NCBI GenBank assembly: GCA_963855995.1
Contig: OY979716.1
Coordinates: 18,533,040 to 18,597,039, forward strand
DNA: 64,000 nucleotides
Source: Muricea muricata
Lineage: Eukaryota > Cnidaria > Anthozoa > Malacalcyonacea > Plexauridae
Direction of reading: 5' to 3'
The notes under the pieces: model-generated
What the model saw: the letters and a program-made list of their open reading frames with translations, nothing else
Databases searched by the model: none
What the model was told of the DNA's origin: nothing
Translations under genes and position numbers: made by a program
Shown: positions 11,496-22,362 of the stretch, in pieces
Layout of the letters: each line of letters begins with the position of its first letter
Numbering within the stretch: position 1 is the first letter of the stretch

Positions 11496-11535
11496 CACTG
11501 CAGGATTATCACTATGGCAACGATGGGCCACCATA
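11496..11535 (-). repeat. Right TIR of the 263-11,535 transposon, outer part
   Basis: The terminal 40 bp of the right TIR, ending GGGCCACCATA. They are separated from the inner part by the CACTA-like insertion. The first two bases (CA) duplicate 7,877-7,878 and are the target duplication of that insertion. Confidence 0.85.
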
Positions 11536-12895
11536 CCAAGGTGTGTTCATCCAATTGCATGCCATTCCCGATAAGGCCTGTAAACCTGACTCATAATCAT
11601 TACGTTCACCTGAACCAGCCTCATACTAATAAATTCACATCATGTTGGACGCTAAGAGTATAGTTGTGTGACATTTAGTCATTAAGATGTAAGTGTCATC
11701 TTTACAAGCAAAATTATCTGGTGTTGTAGCACAGGTTAAATTAATAATTAAAGTAGGATCTCTGGAGCATTGGGGCTCAATAGTTCAACAAAACAAATTG
11801 ACATACAGTGCTGTATAGCAAGGGCCTTCCTTTTGCAGGTAATATCATCTGGTGTTCACCTAGTGTGAAATAACAAACAAGTAATGTCATTGGAGAGCAT
11901 TGATTCTTATAATTAGTTAGTCACTAAAGAAATATAAGGGAAGTTTTGTTACACCATAAAGATGCTTGTATCTTCCTTTTTGGAGTAAAGTTAATTATCT
12001 GGTTTCCAAAGGCTAAAATAGTATAGAATAGGTTTCTTTGGTGAGCACTGCTGTTTTTAATTAATTGTCGATAAGTAAAATTTTCATATACTGTACATTA
12101 AGTTTAATTTTGTTAAGTCATTGGCATGCACAATGAGGCGCTCCTACCTGCTCTAGTTTATTTGTTAGTAAAATCATCTCATGTCATATAGTTTAGGGTG
12201 ATAAATTATTTATGATTCTAATTTTTGTACTAAATTCCGTAATTCTTTGTAATTGATTTTTTATAATAAATTCTAAGGCATAATATACATATGTAGAACT
12301 GTGTATTCCATTACATTTACTGTATTCACTAAGTATTACAGCTCAGTTTTTATATTGTGTGCCCTATTCTACAGTAAGCCTTAATTCATACTTCTTTACA
12401 ACTATATTGTTGAAAACCACAAATTTTACATTAGTTTCCAATTCCACTTTGCCTTTTTGTTTATTGGTGTAATGTATAAATTTTCAAAGCTCGTGCATAG
12501 TGAGCTTTATCAGCAAAGATGACCAAGATGAACAATATTGTCACACAAACCAGCTTAACGCAGCTATGTTTTAAACACATATTTTAACATCTAGCCGGTT
12601 TTAACAGAGGCGTTATATATATGTTTGTACTTGTGCAAACAACAGCTAGATAGCCTACGCGATACAGTATATTGTGTTTGCGCAGTTGAAGCATTCCGGC
12701 ATTCATATTATATCGCAAAACCAGAAATACATTTAGTAAAAGCTTATGCACAAGAGCTTGTTGTGCGTCAAAATGATAGTGAAAATTCGTGCGTGCTTGT
12801 CTTATTGATTTAATGAAATTTCCGTGTGTGCTTAAACAAACATTAAATGTCTCGCTTGGTTTAAGTGGTGTTTCGAGTACACATTAAATCATTAA
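11536..12895. repeat. Duplicated host segment copy A, middle part
   Basis: Closely similar to 23,982-25,390 throughout, with small indels. No convincing coding sequence. Begins with the CCAAGG target duplication of the first transposon and ends with TTAA (12,892-12,895), the target of the next insertion. Confidence 0.85.
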
Positions 12896-15800
12896 GAGGA
12901 GATTTTTTAGAAAGTCGCGTATTTTTTGCGAAAACCGCTCAAAACTTAGCGACCAAGCCTTCGCGAAAAAATGTTCTGCCGCCATTTTCTGTTTTGAAAG
13001 TTTTCCAAAAATATTTGCGAAGAAAAACAGAATTTTACTGGATTTTTGATTATGTCATCAAGGCAAAACATTGCTAAATATAAAGAAGGATAACGTGGTA
13101 AGTGTAATATCGTATTTAATGGACGTTATTTGAATTATTATTATGTTAATATGCACACGTATCTGACTCAGGAGTGAGCATATTTTAGCTGTAAAATTAT
13201 CTGCTATTTTAGATTAATAATAAAACTGATTGAAAGCCAGTGCTTTCGTCCTCTGGATGATGATCAGCTTGTTTACAACTCGTTAATAACATAAGTACAT
13301 GGAAAACGTTAAAGGATTTTGCATTTTTAAGGAAAATTTGAGCATTTGTAATTTTAAATCCCTTTACTTCAATTTACTAATTTTACATGCATTCAGTTTT
13401 TTACTCATTTACAGGCATTCAGTATACAACTTCATGCCATAGGCTATATAATCTGAAACGCCCTTTTTAGAAATGAAAATAAAATTTTCAGTCATATGTT
13501 TACTGTAAAGTTTTGAATTACACCAGCATCGTGGATGCAACAATCTGGTAGGAAGGATGCTGAACCAGGACTGGTCATAAAGCAGGGCCTGACAGTCAAC
13601 TGAGGCAGCATGCGTTATTAGTAAAGACACCAGACAGGCTGAAGGAGCCAAGCATGTTGACATCAAAACAAAATTGCCTATATGGTCATAAGGGCCAAAT
13701 ATTTTATTTTTTTCTTTGATAATTGCCTGGGGATTAACTCAGACCCCCCCCCCCCCAGTAACCTGAAGTTAATCAATTCCTCTACTAATTAACCATGAAA
13801 GTATTTTTTTATAGATCTCTGTGATATTACTATTACAATCTTGAAGATATGATTACAGTATCTGAAAACATCAACCTCATTCTGTCAGTGCTGGGTGACA
13901 AAAACCTGCACATTGTGGAATATTCTGTCTACTGTATAAAGTTATAAACATTTTCATTATATTCACACAAGAATAGATTGTAGCATAAATAATAATCTGT
14001 GAATTAATAAATATTCATTTTCATCTTTCATTTTTTGTTTTCTTTAATAGCCTGCAAGAAAAGATCTTCTTAGAAATTCTGATATTTTTGCACATTTATT
14101 ATGATACACTGTATATGCATGATTTAAATTATGCCTGGCCGGGCAGAATCCCAATAATAAGGTCCCACCCACCCATGTGTTTATTTTCATGTGTTTAAAA
14201 TGTGTTTTTATCATTTAAAATACAATGACCAAATTAATTTGAAAGGAACATGAGTCATGATAGTTGGTGTGGACATTACCTGTTAATGGCAGCACTCAGA
14301 CATAATTTGGTTGGTTTTAAAAATCATAAAAAATGGCCTAATCAATGAATAATGGTTTGAGTAGAAAATACCTTTTCTAGTTCATGCTTAGTTCCAATTC
14401 TCTTCCAAGCCTGCTGGACTTTATGGCACTTGTAAAATGTCACTGTGAAAGTAATAATACAAATTGAATACAATGTAACACAAATGGTAAATATTACATC
14501 ATAACAGTAACATGGCTTGCATTCAATGTCAATTTTCTTTTCGGCGTCCACTTCCAAATGACCTCAAATTTGAACTGGATGTGGTTTTTAAAGTCATTTT
14601 GATTTTGAAATGCATTTTAGGATTGAGAAAGACATCCAGGCACAAAAAAATAGATAATTTATAAAGGAGGGTTATTTGCAAATATTACATCATAACAGTA
14701 ACATGGCTTGCATTCAATGTCAATTTTCTTTTCGGCGTCCACTTCCAAATGACCTCAAATTTGAACTGGATGTGGTTTTTAAAGTCATTTTGATTTTGAA
14801 ATGCATTTTAGGATTGAGAAAGACATCCAGGCACAAAAATTGAAATAATGGAAAGTTATTTGCAAATATTGCATCATAACAGTAGCATGGCTTGCATTCA
14901 ATGTCAATTTTCTTTTCGGCGTCCACTTCCAAATGACTTCAAATTTGAATTGGATGTAGTTTGTGAGGTCATTTTAATTTTGAAAGAAATTTTAGCATTG
15001 AGAAAGACATCCAGGCACAAAAAAATTGACATAAAGGAAGGTCATTTGCAAATATTACATCATAGCAGTAACATGGCTTGCATTTAATGTCAATTTTCTT
15101 TTCGGCGTCCACTTCCGAATGACTTCAAATTTGAACTGGATGTAGTTTGTAAAGCCATTTTGATTTTGAAATGCATTTTAGGATTGAGAAAAACATTCAG
15201 GCACACAAAAATTGAAATGATGGAAGGTTATTTGCAAATATTGCATTATATTATGAGTTGAACAGTGCTTGGATTCAAAGTAAATTTTCTTTTCGGCGTC
15301 CACTTCCGAATGACTTTAGATTTAAGCTGGATGTAGCTTGTGAAGTCACTTTAATTTTTAAAGACATTTTAAGATTGAGAAATAAGAGCAAACACATAAA
15401 AAAGGGAATAATGAGGATTGAGGGCATATACCTCAATCTCAATTAACAAGTGTCAAGTAGACCAACTGCCAAGTGTGCAGGACAATAGATATTTATTTCC
15501 AATACACATTTGCATAATTGGACTTTTTCCTCATAATATTACAAATATAAGCTTAGATGATTGTTGAAAAAACTAGTGTAGTAGGGCAATAAGATAAAAC
15601 AATAGCTTGCCTCTGGCTCTCAATGTATAGATTGTCAGTAGTTGACACAGCGGTAGAAATAAAGTTTTAAATTAAAGAACAACATACAAGTAAAAATTAA
15701 CTGTATATCTTACCTCGATCATCTCCAAAGCCCCGAGGTAAGTCCATTGTAGGTATTAAAATCTTTGCGCGTGTTGTGAACTGAATGACAGAACTTAAAT

Positions 15801-16064
15801 CGCGTCGTCGAATATCGAGTCAATTTCACGCAATTTATTATTTACCTTTCTCTGTCGATAATAAATCAGTATCCTAATATAACACATTTATTAATTAATT
15901 CAATTTTTTTCCATATAAATTATTATATACGTCTTTATTTTTAAACATTCATAGTAGAGCAAAACGAACACCGCTCTTTGACAGCCGCCATGTTGGAAAA
16001 ATTCATTGATAACGACGTCATGGGTTTTGAGCGCGTATTACGCGACATAGAAAAAAATCTCCTC
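12896..16064. mobile_element. TTAA-flanked DNA transposon, non-autonomous
   Basis: Starts GAGGAGATTTTTT at 12,896 and ends with the complement at 16,064. The TIR is about 26 bp with a few mismatches and includes GTCGCGTA. TTAA stands on both sides (12,892-12,895 and 16,065-16,068), while copy B has a single TTAA at 25,387-25,390. TTAA duplication is typical of Kolobok, piggyBac and Sola3 elements. The termini do not look like piggyBac CCC ends, so Kolobok-like is my first choice. No transposase is recognised in its 3.2 kb; the main content is a tandem array. Confidence 0.8.
14485..15450. repeat. Tandem array of about five 186-bp units
   Basis: Unit starts (ACATGGCTTGCATTC or variant) fall near 14,511, 14,701, 14,885, 15,071 and 15,262, giving a period of about 184-190 bp. 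Each unit contains CTTTTCGGCGTCCACTTCC. Because the period is near 62 codons, short ORFs stay open across units (for example FSFRRPLPNDFKFELDV on +). This may be coincidental. It lies within the TTAA-flanked element. Confidence 0.85.
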
Positions 16065-16307
16065 TTAAAGGAAAATGATAACCTTTAGTTCGCTAATAGT
16101 TGAACATTATAGCAACATAAAGTTATATAACTGCTTTCTTCAACGTTGTCATTATTAAAGCCCGTTAAAGTTCGTTTAAAGGGTGCTTAAATGTAATACT
16201 CATTTAAGGGAAACTTAAAGGTGGCTTAAAGCTTGCTCTGAAGATTTACGGAACTTTTGGTTTTCCTTAAAGATAATTGAATTCAAATTTTCATCCTGTG
16301 CCAGTAC
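16065..16307. repeat. Duplicated host segment copy A, right part
   Basis: Resumes similarity to copy B (25,387 onward) and runs into the discoidin exon; the similarity continues to about 16,435. Compared with copy B it has an extra stretch around 16,165-16,215 and lacks the 359-bp LTR. The CATC that flanks the LTR in copy B is single here at 16,313-16,316. Confidence 0.8.
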
Positions 16308-16557
16308 GAAGTCATCCAATGACTTTCACTGCAGCCTCCCTGGGTGGATATTCCCGTTACTGTAGTTAACTGGCCATGGTCAACCTGAAACCATGCATTT
16401 TTTTTTTTAAACTTTAGGGTCCAAGAGTAGTGGCCGTTGTTTGTGTTCAATCTTCCGTACCAAGGTTTGTGGTAGTTGTCGTGATCAGATGACGCAATAA
16501 TGGCTTGGTTTGGTATTTTTCCACTTTCCATTCCCAGAGCTTTCGACGAAAGACAAG
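16308..16557 (-). CDS. F5/8 type C (discoidin) domain exon
   Basis: The - strand reads ALGMESGKIPNQAIIASS near its start and NAWFQVDHGQLTTVTGIST in the middle, then WMTSY. These match the conserved N-terminal half of the coagulation factor 5/8 C domain (ALGMESGxI, ITASS, WLQVDLG, VTGVxTQG, WVTSY). An acceptor (TTTTTAG) precedes it and a GT follows at 16,307-16,306, so it is an internal exon of about 250 nt. Such domains mediate extracellular adhesion in secreted or membrane proteins. The neighbouring exons are not found. Copy B retains only its 3' part (25,957-26,070), cut by a LINE. It may be a functional host exon or part of a decayed duplicate. Confidence 0.8.
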
Positions 16558-16789
16558 CTAAAAACCCCATAATTTCTCAAACATTTTTTTAATTGCAATG
16601 TGCCACCAAAATCCAGACGACACCGACTATACATACAATCTGTACAGTCCCTTCCAAGGATTTTAGTGTCACAATTTTACCAGTAATACATTTTACAAAC
16701 ACGCTTCCCAGACTGAATCATGTTCACAACATAAGTACTTTTTATGTTTTTTTGCACTCTATGCACAGCAAAATTTGAATTCTTATTTT

Positions 16790-17160
16790 AAGAAAAAAAA
16801 TACTTGTTTCAAGCAAAAAATTGCTTGAAACAAGTAAGATTGTTCTTGTCAGTATACTGAGAATATTTTTCTAGGCTAGAATTCTAGGCAAGAATTAAAT
16901 TCTGACCAAGAATAATTATGCTTGAAACAAGTAAAAAAATTCTTTCTTAGGAAGAATAATTATGCTTAAAATAAGTAAAAAATTTCTTGAAATAAGTAAA
17001 AAAAATTCTTAAAATAAGCAAAAAGATTCTTGTCAGTATAGTAAGAATATTATTCTAGGTAAGAGTTTTAGTAAGAATATTATTCTAAATTAGAACTTTA
17101 TAGTGAGGGTATTATTCTAGATTAGAATTTTAACTAGAATTAATTTACTTCAAACAAGAA
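16790..17160. repeat. Left sub-terminal TTCTTGTTTCAAG array
   Basis: Repeated TTCTTG, TTGAAACAAG and AAGAATATTATTCTA motifs in both orientations, for example TACTTGTTTCAAGC next to GCTTGAAACAAGTA at about 16,800-16,835. Confidence 0.8.
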
Positions 17161-17881
17161 AACCAATATACTAAGCACAAAGCACACACAAATTTTGTGA
17201 TAGCAAAATGAGCAATTTAATAACCACTGAAATTTGTACCATATGAACCAAAACTGGAGTACCCTGTTGTGGCTAGAGGTAAATTAAAGGTAACAACACT
17301 TGAAATAAATTAAGGCATAAAATATCAACTCATCACAAACTTAACCTTCATATAAAGTGTACACTTCAACCTTAATTAACCCAAGTTCTATTAATAATCA
17401 CAGTATCTAGATAACCTTGTCTCTAATGCTCATTTTACATTGTCATATAAGCCACATAAGGTTAATCAATGCAAAATTCCTGAATTTGATAAAACTGGTC
17501 ATCACCAAAGTGATGAAGTTTATTATTGCACGTTCTTTCATTGAAGAATGTAACTGTTCTTACTGGACTGTGTGGTTTGCCCATATTTAGATCCTCATAT
17601 GCAAATAATGAATCCATGTGTCAAACAGTGAGTGACTATTCCATCCAGAGTTTCTTGAATCATGTAATTCTAAAAATATTTTACAAAAACAATCATATTG
17701 ATCGGATTAAATGATCTCAATTCCAAAATACCATTATAATTAAATGTAGTAGGTTTGATTAAATCTTTGATACAACTTTGAGATGATAAAGTATATATAT
17801 CATTGGTATGGGTCAGTATACTATAGCACAATGTCATTATTATATTGCCATAAGCAATTATATTAGTGTTTTGTAACAAAA

Positions 17882-18235
17882 AGTGGCCACATAGCCTACA
17901 CAGGGAGCTCAGATCACTTGCCTTTCACCTCTAAGATTGTAGTTTTGATTCTCAGTAGGGACATTCTCAATGTCACTCAAACCCTGTCCTCATGTGAAAA
18001 GGGTACCACTGGATGAAAAATCAAATTTAGAAAAAGTTTGCCTTGTGCAAATCTGATTTTTCATCCAGTGGATAAATCAATACTTTTCTGAAAGTGTGGG
18101 TTTCCTGTGGGTGCTATGGTTTCCACCCACAGGCAAGTTTGACCGGGTAGGTTAGGTAATAAGCCCACAGTAATTGGCATATGCTGTTGTGGTGACCCTG
18201 CCTTAATTGTGGCAAAGCTAAATAAAAAAATAGAT
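17882..18235 (+). mobile_element. tRNA-derived SINE
   Basis: The head has a tRNA-like layout: an A-box-like stretch near 17,890, CACTTGCCTTTCACC in the anticodon region, and a B-box-like stretch (GTTTTGATTCTC) near 17,942. A unique body containing CCTCATGTGAAAAGGGTACC follows, and the tail is A-rich (TAAATAAAAAAATAG). Both promoter boxes have drifted, so it is probably inactive. Confidence 0.6.
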
Positions 18236-18406
18236 GTACATTGCACAGTAAAAGTAGCTAGAACACAGTCACAACAATAATAGACAGTTATGGATCTGCT
18301 GCTATGTCAGGTATTTGGAATTACAGTGGTATGTTGTCTAAGGAATACATGGCATGCATGACAGCAGTTACAGGTCTTTGGCTTAATCTTATCAACTCTG
18401 TGGCCC

Positions 18407-18653
18407 TAGGTAGCCCAATAATTGATGGTATATTTTTGGTTCACAAAATGTGTATTTATTCTTCTGTAATGATTATTACAACTGTATTGATTACGCACGG
18501 TCCAGTTCAATGATGTAAACATGATGCACCACAAGCTGACCGTGCCATTGAACTGCACTGTGTGTAATCAATACAGTTGTAATAATCATTACAGAAGAAT
18601 AAATACACATTTTCTGAACCAAAAATATACCATCAATTACTGGGCTACCTTGG
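18407..18653. repeat. Fold-back repeat, about 100-bp arms
   Basis: 18,407-18,512 and 18,540-18,653 are near-perfect inverted copies separated by about 30 bp. The arms include ATTGATGGTATATTTTTGGT and its complement. A MITE-like hairpin inside the CACTA-like element. Confidence 0.85.
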
Positions 18654-18860
18654 TTGTGGCAACTGGCAAGCCATTTATTTAAATGTAAACCATATCTAGT
18701 AACATGTGGTTTACATTAAATGACCTCTGCCAAGCAGCCTGTGATTGTATATTGTAGTATTAATATTCTAGCTAATGGAAGCTTTTGATTGCCTGGTATT
18801 CTACAATTTCTTAATAAATACACCACTCACTACAAACAAAATATTGACTTACCCGTACTT

Positions 18861-19233
18861 TGACCTGTGACATCATCTGACTCGCTTCGACCAGACGCCG
18901 ATCCACCAAATAATATATCAAATTGGCCAATGCATACGATTTATCACATGGAAAGACCATTTTCCTTCAGACAAAAACAGTTTGTAAATACAAAAGAGTA
19001 CTAAGCAGTATAAATATAGCTTTGTGATTTAAAATAGTGTGCTAAAATTTACATAACTTAACTTTCGCAGCTGATATTTTATGTTGTCAATGTTGATACA
19101 AAGGCAACTGCCAACCATGTAAATATAAAACGCTTTATTACCGTATAAATTCGTATAAAATTCAAATTATTAAAATTGTAGAACACTTACCTAACAAAAT
19201 ATCGTGTAAATCGGGGCGGATTGGTACCATTTT
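18861..19233 (-). other. Candidate exon pair inside the second CACTA-like element
   Basis: On the - strand an ATG at 19,233 opens MVPIRPDLHDILL and is followed by a perfect GTAAGT donor at 19,191. A second candidate exon at about 18,965-18,861 follows TCTGAAG and ends at another GTAAGT. Joined directly, the frame runs into a stop. The second exon alone reads MVFPCDKSYALANLIYYLV in another frame. Possibly a decayed 5' end of an element gene. Product not recognised. Confidence 0.25.
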
Positions 19234-19789
19234 TCCTTTCTTTTCTCGAAATTTAGTCAATAATTTCATTCAAAACAGCGTTCTATTTTCAAAATTTAAA
19301 AATAACGCGCTTCGCACTGAGCGCGCAAAGTCTCATGGGCATTCCATAAATGGTAAAGCATGGCAACTGATCTCAATTCACACTTTCTTTACGAATGCTG
19401 TAACAGTCAGGCGAACGACAGCAATGAAGGTCTGTGCCCACTAGGCGACTAATCGCTGCAGCGCCTGTTTGGTATAGTATGGAACACTTTATTTAACCAC
19501 GCATATGTTTCGTGTGAACAGGAGAATTTAGTGACAATTTTGTTGCTGCGTGCTACCGTATTTGTTTGATTGGAATGGTTTGATTTTGTGTGAGATATCC
19601 GGATCGCAGCGACAGGACTAGAAGCTTGAGACTTGTCGCCTCACTTATGACCTGACTGTACACACGAAGCGATTTGTTGTTGGACATTTTGTAGCGACTT
19701 GCTTTCTAGTGTGTACCGACCTTATTAGGCCCCATACAACAACATAATTTTAAATCCAATTATTTTTTAAACTTGCAAATATATTGTAG

Positions 19790-20110
19790 AATATTACTTT
19801 TTCTAAGAATATATAGCTTTATAATAAGCCAAATCCTTCTGAGAATAGCTTTTCTTATGAAGTAGTATTATAATAGCAATTCTCATTGTAAGAACAAATT
19901 TTCTTATTTCAAGAATATTTAGTTTCAAAGATATTCTTGAAAAGAATCTATTTCTTATTCTAAGAAACATATAGTTCTTGGTAAGAATATCTTTTCTTGT
20001 TTCAAGTAAAATCGATTCTTGCCAAGAAGAATTTTCTTGAATTTTCTCATTTTAAGCAAAAGTTTGCTTGAAATAAGAATTTTGCAAGAATTTTATTCTT
20101 GTTAAGAATT
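19790..20110. repeat. Right sub-terminal TTCTTGTTTCAAG array
   Basis: Counterpart array with TTCTTATTTCAAGAATAT, TTCTTGTTTCAAG and inverted forms, ending just inside the right terminus. Confidence 0.8.
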
Positions 20111-20125
20111 TTGAATTTTGCTGTG

Positions 20126-20476
20126 TGCAAGTATCACAACAGAAATTATGCTATTAGACTATTAGTCGCTTCAGGTTTGATGAAGATATTTATCTAACAG
20201 ATACGTAATATTTGTAAAATTCGTTAATAATAATTAAAGATTTTCAAATTACATATTTACATGCGTACCTCTGTCCACATGCAAATTAAGGTTCGATTGT
20301 CTAAATCGTGGCACGTTGTATTTATTTCGCCATAGAATCTTGTATAATGTATGAAAGCTTAGTTTACGTCATTGCATAGCTCTACTTGTTGTCTTCATAA
20401 CGGGAAAAGTTTAATTCTCCCACCGTACGTATGTCCAGAGACATTGTTGTCATGGATAAGGCGTGAATTTTAAGCA
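20126..20476. other. Non-coding interval
   Basis: Sequence between the CACTA-like element and the Helentron-like element. No ORF, repeat or motif of note was recognised. Confidence 0.5.
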
Positions 20477-21479
20477 AACAAGACGCTTGCTAAGCGTTTA
20501 CTCGAGCTAAAGCGCTCAGCCACGCTCTGCATGTGATGTGGCATGTTTCCATATATTAAAAGGTGACTGAGTTATTATCTTTACAATAAGCATATTAAAA
20601 TATATATTGAACCAATATCGGGCTAACTATGCTGGCTAGCGGCGTAACTAGCGTCAATATATTTCATGTATAAATCCGTCAGCGTGAATTTTGTTACTCA
20701 GAACCTGACTTGGGTCTCGAGCACGCTGTTGTTGATATTAACAGGTGTGCTTAATATCAAATCATATAGCATATCATATTCAGCCCATTCACATCAAGAT
20801 TTCGACACTGAGGTCTTTTTCAGTACATAATTAATACTGTTAGGGCAACATATTCTCCCGTATAACTCGATCGCGATAGAAGTAAGTTTGATATAGTGTA
20901 GGTACATGTGATGGTGTATATTTGTATAAACTAGACGAGTAGACAATTAAAGTATGCGTATGTCAGGTTGAGCGGCGTTTGAAAGCGTATACATATACAG
21001 CCATTTTGTTTGGATCGAGGACGCGTAGAAGCAAATATTCCCATATATTTGGTCGAGTGCGCGTGTTAAAACGCACGTTTACAATCACAGTACAGCGCAG
21101 CTGCCACTTGCCAGACCAGTCGTGATAAATGTGTATGGTCATTTAGTTTTGATCAGGTACGCCTAAAAAGCGTATATACAGCCATTTTGCTTGGATCGAG
21201 TATGCATCAGCGTAGTGCCGTTTTGTTTGGATCCGGAGCTGAGTAGGCATAGAAAGCATATAATTATACATCTTGCCATTTGCCTGACCCGTCGTGGTCA
21301 GGGACAGGAAGTCGAATGAGATGATAAACTGATGTGACTGAAGAGCAGCCAATCAGATAAGCTTAAGCCTGAAAGACTTGCCACGATTGGTCAAAATGTA
21401 GAGTGGCCGCGTGGGAGACTAAGTCTTGCGCGAAAAAAAAAACCGAAGGGAATTTATGACTCTCGCGTTAGCTCGAGTA
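20477..21479 (-). mobile_element. Helentron-like non-autonomous element, copy 1
   Basis: About 1.0 kb, with a second copy at 49,269-53,536 (split by a LINE) and a partial one at 45,083-45,502. On the - strand the element starts ACTCGAGCTAA. Near its 3' end the inverted copy TTAGCTCGAGT is followed by a 15-bp hairpin (ACGCTTAGCAAGCGT) and then CTTGTT. An offset inverted repeat with a hairpin beyond it only at the 3' end, and no clear target duplication, is the structure described for Helentron/Helitron2 elements and their short derivatives. No Rep/helicase is encoded. Short ORFs inside are not convincing. Confidence 0.6.
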
Positions 21480-21651
21480 ATGAATTACTGTACAAATAAA
21501 AATGAGTTAACAGAAACGGGAGACATGTCTTCCATGTTCAGTCAAATATTGAAGCCTCTTTACGAAAAACAGGGAACAGGGCGATATAGCTGTGGAATGA
21601 CCTAAAATTTAAATGAAGCTCAAGCATTCACTATAAAACATCTCATGGTGG

Positions 21652-22362
21652 ATGAATAGCTGTGATTTTCTTGATCTTCGTAAAGCTTTTGATGTTATAG
21701 ATCATGACATCTTACTACACAAGCTCAAACAGCACGGTGTAAAGGATAATGAACTTGAATGGTTCGGAAGTTACCTCTCGAGCAGACGTCAGTTCGTCGT
21801 AAGTGGAGAAGCAGAATCAGATCATCGGAATACCTCACACGGAGTTCCTCAGGGGTCTGTCCTCGGCCCAACATTGTTTAATATTCATATTGATGGTATT
21901 CTCAATGTTTGTCAAAAGAGTAAGGGTTCACTGTATGCCGATGACACTGAACTTTATGCTACCTCAAAAAATATTAACATATGTAGTAGCCGAACAATGT
22001 GTTAATGAAGACCTTAAACATATTTATTCTTGGCTTGATCAGTACGGTCTGACAAGTAATCAAAAGAAGACGGAAGTCATGGTTATAGGATCCAGATATT
22101 CAGTGGCCAAGGCGCGTGATTTGCATGTTGAATTAAACGGGGAAATATTGAAACAGTCAGATCATTTCAGATACCTCGGTGTCGACATTGATAGCTGTTT
22201 GACATGGAAAAAACATGTATCGAATTCATCAGCGCGAATGTACCCTAAGCTCAAAATACTGAACCGTATATCGGCATTTCTTGGCTGTAAGACGTTATTA
22301 AAGATATATAAACAAACCATTTTACCAGCACTGGATTACGGCTGTATGGCTTGGGCAGAATG
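21652..22362 (+). pseudogene. LINE reverse transcriptase fragment
   Basis: Opens with CDFLDLRKAFDVIDHDILL, then HGVPQGSVLGPTLFN and SLYADDTELYA. These are the palm motifs of a non-LTR reverse transcriptase, with the YADD catalytic box. After a frameshift near 21,990 the thumb continues (SWLDQYGLTSNQKKTEVMV, FRYLGVDIDSCLTWKKHV) until it stops matching at about 22,362. The same family is present at 26,071-27,108. Endonuclease, N-terminus and 3' end are absent. The element is a truncated CR1/L2/Rex-like fragment; the exact clade is not determined. Confidence 0.85.

Larger units (their letters stand above)
263..11535. mobile_element. Long-TIR DNA transposon with integrase-like transposase and alpha-kinase genes
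   Basis: The ends are inverted copies starting TATGGTGGCCCATCG at 263 and at 11,535 on the other strand, flanked by CCAAGG on both sides. Copy B of the surrounding segment has one CCAAGG and no insertion, which confirms the boundaries. The TIRs are about 390 bp. The right one is split by a CACTA-like element (7,879-11,495), so the original element was about 7.7 kb. It contains a + strand DDE transposase gene (810-2,680) and a convergent - strand alpha-kinase gene (7,408-3,140), the latter invaded by a fold-back element. A 6-bp duplication plus an integrase-like transposase fits what I recall of the IS3EU superfamily, but that assignment is inference. Both genes carry disabling changes, so this copy is probably inactive. 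Confidence 0.85.
16764..20125. mobile_element. Second CACTA/EnSpm-like element
   Basis: Termini are CACAGCAAAATTTGAATTCTT at the left and its near-complement ending GAATTTTGCTGTG at 20,125, flanked by TG on both sides (16,762-16,763 and 20,126-20,127). Sub-terminal arrays of TTCTTGTTTCAAG-like motifs occupy 16,790-17,160 and 19,790-20,110. The ends recall EnSpm elements of fish, which carry CACTGCAAAA termini followed by CTTGTTTCAAG-type repeats. It is a different family from the 7,879 element but follows the same plan. A SINE and a fold-back lie inside; no intact transposase. Confidence 0.75.
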
